A stretch of DNA of 64,000 nucleotides from CAYVTM01 sp964454645 (GTDB lineage: Bacteria > Bacteroidota > Bacteroidia > Sphingobacteriales > Sphingobacteriaceae). The notes under the pieces were generated by a model. It had not been told where the DNA came from. It did no database searches and worked only from the letters and a program-made list of their open reading frames with translations. The translations under genes were made by a program, and so were the position numbers. Shown one piece after another: positions 59,760 to 64,000 of the stretch. The DNA lies in NCBI GenBank assembly GCA_964454645.1, contig CAYVTM010000006.1, forward strand, positions 62,001 to 126,000, in the 5' to 3' direction. How positions within the stretch are numbered: the stretch's first letter is position 1; each line of letters opens with the position of its first letter.

Positions 59760-61037
59760 TTGTTGTATCAATTCCTAAAAGTAATTATTCGGATAGCCGT
59801 TTTTCTTTTTTTCAGAAAGAGATACATCCGGCATTTACACATGCTCGAAACGGATGGGCCGTTATTGGTTTGCATGAATCATCCCAATTCTTTTTTGGAT
59901 GCGATGATTGTAATGGTTACTTGCAAACGTCCCTTTCATGTATTGGTACGTGCCGATGTATTTGAGCATCCGCTTGCGAATAAGTTGCTGCGAAGTATTC
60001 GTCTCATTCCGATTTACCGGATGAGAGATGGTTATCATCAACTCGATAAAAACAGAAATACCTTTGAGGAATGTTGCCGGGTTTTTGAACAAAAGGGTGC
60101 GATCATTATTTTCCCTGAGGCTAGTTGTATTCAGGAAAGACGATTACGTAAACTTCAGAAAGGTGCCGCTAAACTAGTCCTTGCAGCAGAGGAAAAAAAT
60201 AATTTTCAATTAAATATTTCCTGCGTTTGCGTAGGACTGAATTACGAACGATTAAACCGCTTCGGGGGTTTTCTGCATGTGTATAGTTCTGATCCTTTTT
60301 TAGTGAATACCTATAAGGAAGCATATTTATCTGATAAGCATGAAGGATATAAACTTCTTACCGACCGCATCGAAAATGAGTTACGTGAACAGCTTTTTAT
60401 CATCGATCATAAAGAAGATGAATACCTGCTTGAATCGTATTGGAAAATAAGCCCGGGAGTTCATTCGGATTTTTCGCTCAATAAAACCTATGCGGACTGC
60501 CTTAATCAGGCTGATAAAGAATTAAAAGAAACCTTAATAATTGTTTGTAAGGATTATTTTAAAGCGTTGAAACGTTATTCTATTCATCCCGCATTCTTAC
60601 GCGAATTATCCTATTCAAAGTGGAAACAATATTATTTATTAGCGATTCGAGGTTTCGATATGGTGTTTTTATTTCCGGTGTTTGTATTAGGCTTCCTTAC
60701 AAACGGACTCGCTTTTTTCTTACCGGAGTATGCTGCTAAAAAAAAATTCCCGGAAGAACCCGAGTTTCACAGTTCAATTAATGTAGCCGGAGCAGCTCTG
60801 TCATTTTTATTTCTCTATCTGATCTATGCGCTACTGTTCCTCTTTGTATTTCGCTCGCTCTTTGTTACGATAGGTTTGCTTATCGTATTTGCGCTAAGTG
60901 GTTTTATTGCTTTTGCTTATAACCGCAGAAGGGTTTTGTTTCTTTCTTCCTTTCAATACTACATCAAACGCAGGAAACAAGTAAAAGGCCTGGAAAGGCA
61001 TACCCAAACGCTTATTCGGGAACTGGAACGGTTTTAA
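59760..61037 (+). CDS. Glycerol-3-phosphate/lysophospholipid acyltransferase (PlsC-like)
   Basis: A 425-residue membrane acyltransferase. The catalytic motif is NHPNSFLDAMI near residue 40 (His-x5-Asp, the form seen in GPAT/DHAPAT-like members), followed by RLIPIYRMRDG and the substrate block IIIFPEASCIQERRLRKLQKGAAKL. A C-terminal half has three or four membrane helices near 290-400 (MVFLFPVFVLGFLTNGLAFF, ALLFLFVFRSLFVTIGLLIVF). It acylates glycerol phosphate or a lysophospholipid in membrane lipid synthesis. The start is uncertain (TTG 59760 or TTG 59763); no ATG keeps the conserved N-terminus. Confidence 0.85.
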   Translation: MLYQFLKVIIRIAVFLFFRKRYIRHLHMLETDGPLLVCMNHPNSFLDAMIVMVTCKRPFHVLVRADVFEHPLANKLLRSIRLIPIYRMRDGYHQLDKNRNTFEECCRVFEQKGAIIIFPEASCIQERRLRKLQKGAAKLVLAAEEKNNFQLNISCVCVGLNYERLNRFGGFLHVYSSDPFLVNTYKEAYLSDKHEGYKLLTDRIENELREQLFIIDHKEDEYLLESYWKISPGVHSDFSLNKTYADCLNQADKELKETLIIVCKDYFKALKRYSIHPAFLRELSYSKWKQYYLLAIRGFDMVFLFPVFVLGFLTNGLAFFLPEYAAKKKFPEEPEFHSSINVAGAALSFLFLYLIYALLFLFVFRSLFVTIGLLIVFALSGFIAFAYNRRRVLFLSSFQYYIKRRKQVKGLERHTQTLIRELERF

Positions 61038-61079
61038 ATGAAAAAGAAGGGATATACTTCATTAATCTTTCAATTCTGT

Positions 61080-61087
61080 TATTTTTG
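61080..61087 (+). promoter_or_regulatory. Bacteroidota -7 promoter box TATTTTTG for gatB
   Basis: Exact TAnnTTTG match ending 6 nt before the gatB ATG at 61094. Confidence 0.6.
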
Positions 61088-61093
61088 TGAACT

Positions 61094-62551
61094 ATGTCAA
61101 ATCATAAATACGATCAATACGAAGTTGTTGTAGGGTTAGAGATCCATGCGCAGCTTTCGACGCTCAGTAAGGCCTATTCTTCCGATTCGGCGGGTTATGG
61201 AGATGAGCCGAATACGAATATAAGTGTAATCACTTTAGCACATCCCGGGGCTTTACCCAAAGCGAATGAGCGGGTAATTGAATATGCGGTAAAGATGGGT
61301 TTAGCATGCAATTGTGTCGTCCGTAAGGAAAATCAGTACGCGCGTAAAAATTATTTCTATGCCGATTTGCCCAAAGGTTATCAGATAACTCAGGATACCA
61401 CACCTATCTGTACAGGAGGTTTTCTGGAAGTAAAGCTGAAAGACGCAACAAAAAAGAAGATAGGTATTACCCGGATTCACATGGAAGAAGATGCCGGGAA
61501 AAGTATGCATGATCAGGATATGTACGATTCGCTGATCGACCTGAACCGTGCAGGTGTTGCGTTGGTAGAAATTGTTTCCGAGCCTGATATCCGTTCGGCA
61601 GAAGAAGCCGGTGCTTATCTTTCAGAAGTCCGTAAATTGGTGCGTTACTTAGATATATGCGATGGAAATATGGAAGAAGGAAGTCTGCGCTGCGATGCAA
61701 ACATTTCCGTGCGTAAGAAAGGCAGTACCGGCTATGGCAATCGTTGTGAAGTGAAAAACCTGAACTCGATACGAAATGTACAAAGAGCTATAGAGTATGA
61801 AATGAAACGTCAGATCGATGTGATTGAATCGGGGGGGCTTATCGATCAGAATACGTTAAACTTTGATGCGGTTTCGGGAACGACTTCTGTGTTGCGCTCG
61901 AAAGAAATGGCAAACGATTATCGCTACTTCCCCGAACCCGATTTGCCTCCGGTAATTTTAACTGACCATTATATTCAGGAAATCCTGATTCAGATGCCTG
62001 AACTGCCCGATCAATTGTTCAAAAAATTTACGAATAACTATGCTCTTTCAGAAAGTGATGCATTACTGCTGATCGAAAATAAAGAAATAGCTCTTTACTA
62101 TCAATCGCTTTGTAACCATACTCAAAATTATAAGTCGGCAGCGAACTGGATTATGGGTTCCGTAAAATCGTATTTGAACGAGCAGGCAATTGATATTCAG
62201 AAATTTCCTGTAGGGGTTGAGCAATTAGCGGCATTAATTGCATTGATCGATGAGGGTAAAGTGAATAATACCGTTGCTACCCAGCAAATTTTTCCGGAGC
62301 TGATCCGGCATCCTTTGGAAAAGCCTATCGGAATTGCACAAAGACTGAATTTGATCATTTCGACAAACCTTAATGAACTTCAGGGGTTTATTGATGAAGT
62401 GATGGCGAAATATCCCGATAAAGTTGCCGAGTATCAATCGGGAAAGAAGGGATTATTGGGTTTATTTATGGGAGAACTAATGAAACTGGCAAAAGGAAAA
62501 TTAGATCCCAAAGAAGCAAACCGTTTATTGATGGAACGTTTAGAAAAATAA
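61094..62551 (+). CDS. gatB: Aspartyl/glutamyl-tRNA amidotransferase subunit B
   Basis: A 485-residue GatB, the tRNA-binding subunit of the GatCAB amidotransferase that converts Glu-tRNA-Gln and Asp-tRNA-Asn. The N-terminus YEVVVGLEIHAQLSTLSKAYSSDSAGYGDEPNT and ARKNYFYADLPKGYQITQ, HMEEDAGKSMHD, LRCDANISVR and CEVKNLNSIRNVQRAIEYE are family blocks. The C-terminal YqeY-like region follows. gatA and gatC are not in the window. Start ATG 61094 has almost no leader. It is followed after 5 bp by a TlpA-like lipoprotein gene. Confidence 0.97.
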   Translation: MSNHKYDQYEVVVGLEIHAQLSTLSKAYSSDSAGYGDEPNTNISVITLAHPGALPKANERVIEYAVKMGLACNCVVRKENQYARKNYFYADLPKGYQITQDTTPICTGGFLEVKLKDATKKKIGITRIHMEEDAGKSMHDQDMYDSLIDLNRAGVALVEIVSEPDIRSAEEAGAYLSEVRKLVRYLDICDGNMEEGSLRCDANISVRKKGSTGYGNRCEVKNLNSIRNVQRAIEYEMKRQIDVIESGGLIDQNTLNFDAVSGTTSVLRSKEMANDYRYFPEPDLPPVILTDHYIQEILIQMPELPDQLFKKFTNNYALSESDALLLIENKEIALYYQSLCNHTQNYKSAANWIMGSVKSYLNEQAIDIQKFPVGVEQLAALIALIDEGKVNNTVATQQIFPELIRHPLEKPIGIAQRLNLIISTNLNELQGFIDEVMAKYPDKVAEYQSGKKGLLGLFMGELMKLAKGKLDPKEANRLLMERLEK

Positions 62552-62556
62552 GATAT

Positions 62557-63675
62557 ATGTTGAATAGATTAAACAAGTTAAAAAATCTTTGGGTATTTCC
62601 GCTACTTGCATTGTTTTTAAATGCCTGTGCTCCTAAGAATGGTTATGAGATAAGCGGAACCTATACCGGTGAGGGAATTAAAATGATCTATCTGGAACGT
62701 ATCAGTGGCCAGTCGGTATTACTCGATTCTATGGCGATTGGAACAAATGGTAAATTCCGTTTTATAGGCTCTGCCAACGAAGCGGGTATTTATCGTTTGA
62801 ATTTCGGTAATCAACGTGCTATCGATTTGGTATTGGATAATACATCGGATGTGGAATTGAATATTGATGAGTCTAAACCTTTGTTCGATTATGAAGTAAA
62901 AGGTTCGGAAGCATCGGAACAGTTGAAAGCTGTCAATACTATCCTGTATAATACCTACGAAAAAGTAAATGCTTTGCAAGTACAGTTTATTCAAAATCAA
63001 AACTCAAAAGATATCGACTCCATCTCCCGGATGCTGGAGTTTCAATATAAAATAATTATCGATGAACAGATAGCATCCATCAAAGAATTTATCGAAACAA
63101 GTACAAATCCATTAGTCGATATCTATGCGCTTTCGTATTTGAATATGGATGAAAATATGAGCTATTACGACCAGGTGTTTCAGGAACATGGTGCGAGCAT
63201 TGAGCGCTCTTCTTATATGAAACAGCTGTACGATAAGTATAAATTTATCAAGCGGCTGGCAATTGGTCAGCCTGCTCCCGAAATCAGGCTTCCCGATCCG
63301 AACGGGAATGAAATCGCCTTATCCTCTTTAAAAGGAAAAGTGGTATTGATCGATTTCTGGGCATCCTGGTGTGGTCCTTGCCGGCAGGAAAACCCTAAGA
63401 TTGTAAAGGTCTATAACGAATTCAAAAACAAAGGTTTTGAAATATATGCCGTTTCCTTAGACCGTAAAGCGGAGGATTGGAAGCAGGCAATTATGCAGGA
63501 TCGCTTGACCTGGTTGCATGTATCCGATTTGAAATTTTGGAACTCGGGGCCGGCAGCAGCTTATAATGTGGAAGCTATACCGGCAACTTTCTTAATTGAT
63601 CAGGATGGAAAGATATTGGCGAAGAATTTAAGAGCCGAAGAGTTACGTATGTTTTTAAAGAATTTGTTTAGTTAA
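62557..63675 (+). CDS. TlpA-like thioredoxin-fold lipoprotein (DUF4369-TlpA)
   Basis: A 372-residue lipoprotein. The lipobox is LNAC with Cys24. Residues about 30-230 are a DUF4369-like beta domain and helical linker (YEISGTYTGEGIKMIYLERI), and residues 235-372 are a TlpA thioredoxin domain with the classic active site FWASWCGPCRQENP (Cys272 and Cys275) and cis-Pro strand AIPATFLIDQDG. It is a membrane-attached thiol-disulfide oxidoreductase of the periplasm; partners are unknown. It lies 5 bp after gatB on the same strand. Confidence 0.88.
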   Translation: MLNRLNKLKNLWVFPLLALFLNACAPKNGYEISGTYTGEGIKMIYLERISGQSVLLDSMAIGTNGKFRFIGSANEAGIYRLNFGNQRAIDLVLDNTSDVELNIDESKPLFDYEVKGSEASEQLKAVNTILYNTYEKVNALQVQFIQNQNSKDIDSISRMLEFQYKIIIDEQIASIKEFIETSTNPLVDIYALSYLNMDENMSYYDQVFQEHGASIERSSYMKQLYDKYKFIKRLAIGQPAPEIRLPDPNGNEIALSSLKGKVVLIDFWASWCGPCRQENPKIVKVYNEFKNKGFEIYAVSLDRKAEDWKQAIMQDRLTWLHVSDLKFWNSGPAAAYNVEAIPATFLIDQDGKILAKNLRAEELRMFLKNLFS

Positions 63676-63699
63676 TGATAGCACAGGTTTAAAAAATCT

Positions 63700-63734
63700 T
63701 TAACTAATTAACTATAAATTAACATATATTTAAC
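63700..63734 (+). promoter_or_regulatory. Four TTAAC direct repeats upstream of the response regulator gene
   Basis: TTAAC at 63700, 63708, 63719 and 63730; the last three are spaced by 11 bp, one helical turn. A near-consensus -7 box TATTTTCG lies at 63756-63763. The layout resembles a tandem direct-repeat operator of OmpR/PhoB-type regulators. Confidence 0.45.
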
Positions 63735-63779
63735 CAATAGGTCTTATGATCAAGCTATTTTCGTTGCAAAATAATTCGT

Positions 63780-64000
63780 ATGAACAATACTAAGCAAAAG
63801 GTTTTAATTGTAGACGATGAACCGGATATTCTGGAATTAATCGAATACAATTTAAAGAAAGAGGGATATGCTGTTATTACTGCAAGTAATGGATTGGAAG
63901 GTATTCAACAGGCGAAAAGACATTTGCCCGATTTGATTATATTGGATATCATGATGCCTAAACTCGATGGGATAGAAACCTGCAGGCAATTACGCGCGAT
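63780..64000 (+). CDS. Response regulator, PhoB/OmpR-like receiver domain (3' end outside window)
   Basis: The first 73 codons of a response regulator, cut by the right edge. The receiver domain is clear: VLIVDDEPDILELIEYNLKKEGYAV carries the acidic pair, and DLIILDIMMPKLDGIE holds the phospho-acceptor Asp. The DNA-binding domain is not in the window, so OmpR/PhoB type is inferred from this receiver subtype (EYNLKKEGYAV) and from the repeat-rich operator before the gene. In Bacteroidota the usual partner is a histidine kinase gene just downstream. Confidence 0.85.
   Translation, partial: MNNTKQKVLIVDDEPDILELIEYNLKKEGYAVITASNGLEGIQQAKRHLPDLIILDIMMPKLDGIETCRQLRA

Noticed and set aside
1..64000. 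CRISPR arrays, insertion sequences, prophage, integrase and att sites
   Set aside because: No regularly spaced identical repeats, transposase, integrase or phage structural motif was seen on either strand, and genes are mostly core functions.

Overview
The window reads as ordinary chromosome from an AT-rich member of the Bacteroidota. Four kinds of evidence agree. (1) TAnnTTTG promoter boxes, the Bacteroidota -7 element, precede many genes. (2) Two secreted proteins carry type IX secretion C-terminal domains, one of the gliding-motility CHU_C type (14501-16051) and one of the short type A kind (29778-31580). (3) The genes imply an outer membrane: BamA/TamA-like and other beta-barrels, a heptose kinase and many SPII lipoproteins. 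(4) The tRNA-Lys gene does not encode its CCA end. There is no insertion sequence, phage, CRISPR array or rRNA. About 57 protein genes and one tRNA are packed closely on both strands. Both edges cut genes: the valS 3' end on the left and a response regulator 5' end on the right.

Layout. 1-11116: valS tail, an orphan HsdR_N-like nuclease domain, holA, an EVE protein, a lipoprotein, ispD and queA, a MacB-type permease, tRNA-Lys, a GNAT-like protein, a redoxin, a bipolar-charge small protein, scpB and mqnC (futalosine route to menaquinone). 11225-21109: a thioredoxin-fold protein, an M16 peptidase pair, a T9SS cargo protein, guaB, a TIGR02757 protein, a DUF1905/OmdA protein, a lipoprotein and mnmE. 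21216-24524: a copper module made of an AraC regulator with an HMA-like N-terminus, CopA and a CopZ-like protein. 24525-24994: a gene-free island with a decayed copy of the neighbouring gene tail and a CGCAAAG-rich imperfect palindrome. 24999-32380 (minus): one long run from a PASTA protein through a T9SS cargo, rhodanese, multiheme-TPR cytochrome, MltG and thioesterase to a YihY protein. 32537-42670: ddl, a thioesterase, rpsO, pnp, a PolB-like exonuclease, a fused oligopeptide ABC ATPase, rnr and a polyprenyl synthase. 42680-46786 (minus): BamA-like barrel, heptose kinase, aminotransferase and a small barrel. 46870-48305: a CDF transporter coupled to a Nudix protein. 48299-57000 (minus): M23 peptidase and MerR regulator, then a coupled run of barrel, helix-hairpin-helix barrel, ComEC (fused in frame to a secreted-protein gene) and an LTA-synthase-like sulfatase. 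57117-64000: alaS, an acyltransferase, gatB, a TlpA-like lipoprotein and a PhoB-like regulator.

Most of this is housekeeping: translation, replication and segregation, RNA turnover, and envelope, isoprenoid and menaquinone synthesis. Four things stand out. First, a translationally coupled operon joins ComEC to an outer-membrane barrel that carries an N-terminal helix-hairpin-helix region, a candidate DNA-uptake unit. Second, the ComEC frame runs without a stop into a second gene that has its own signal peptide. Third, in seven genes an exact promoter box ends only 4-7 nt before the start codon, which predicts leaderless transcripts. Fourth, regularly spaced TTAAC repeats lie before the terminal response regulator. 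All assignments are by eye from motifs and remembered families; no database search was run.
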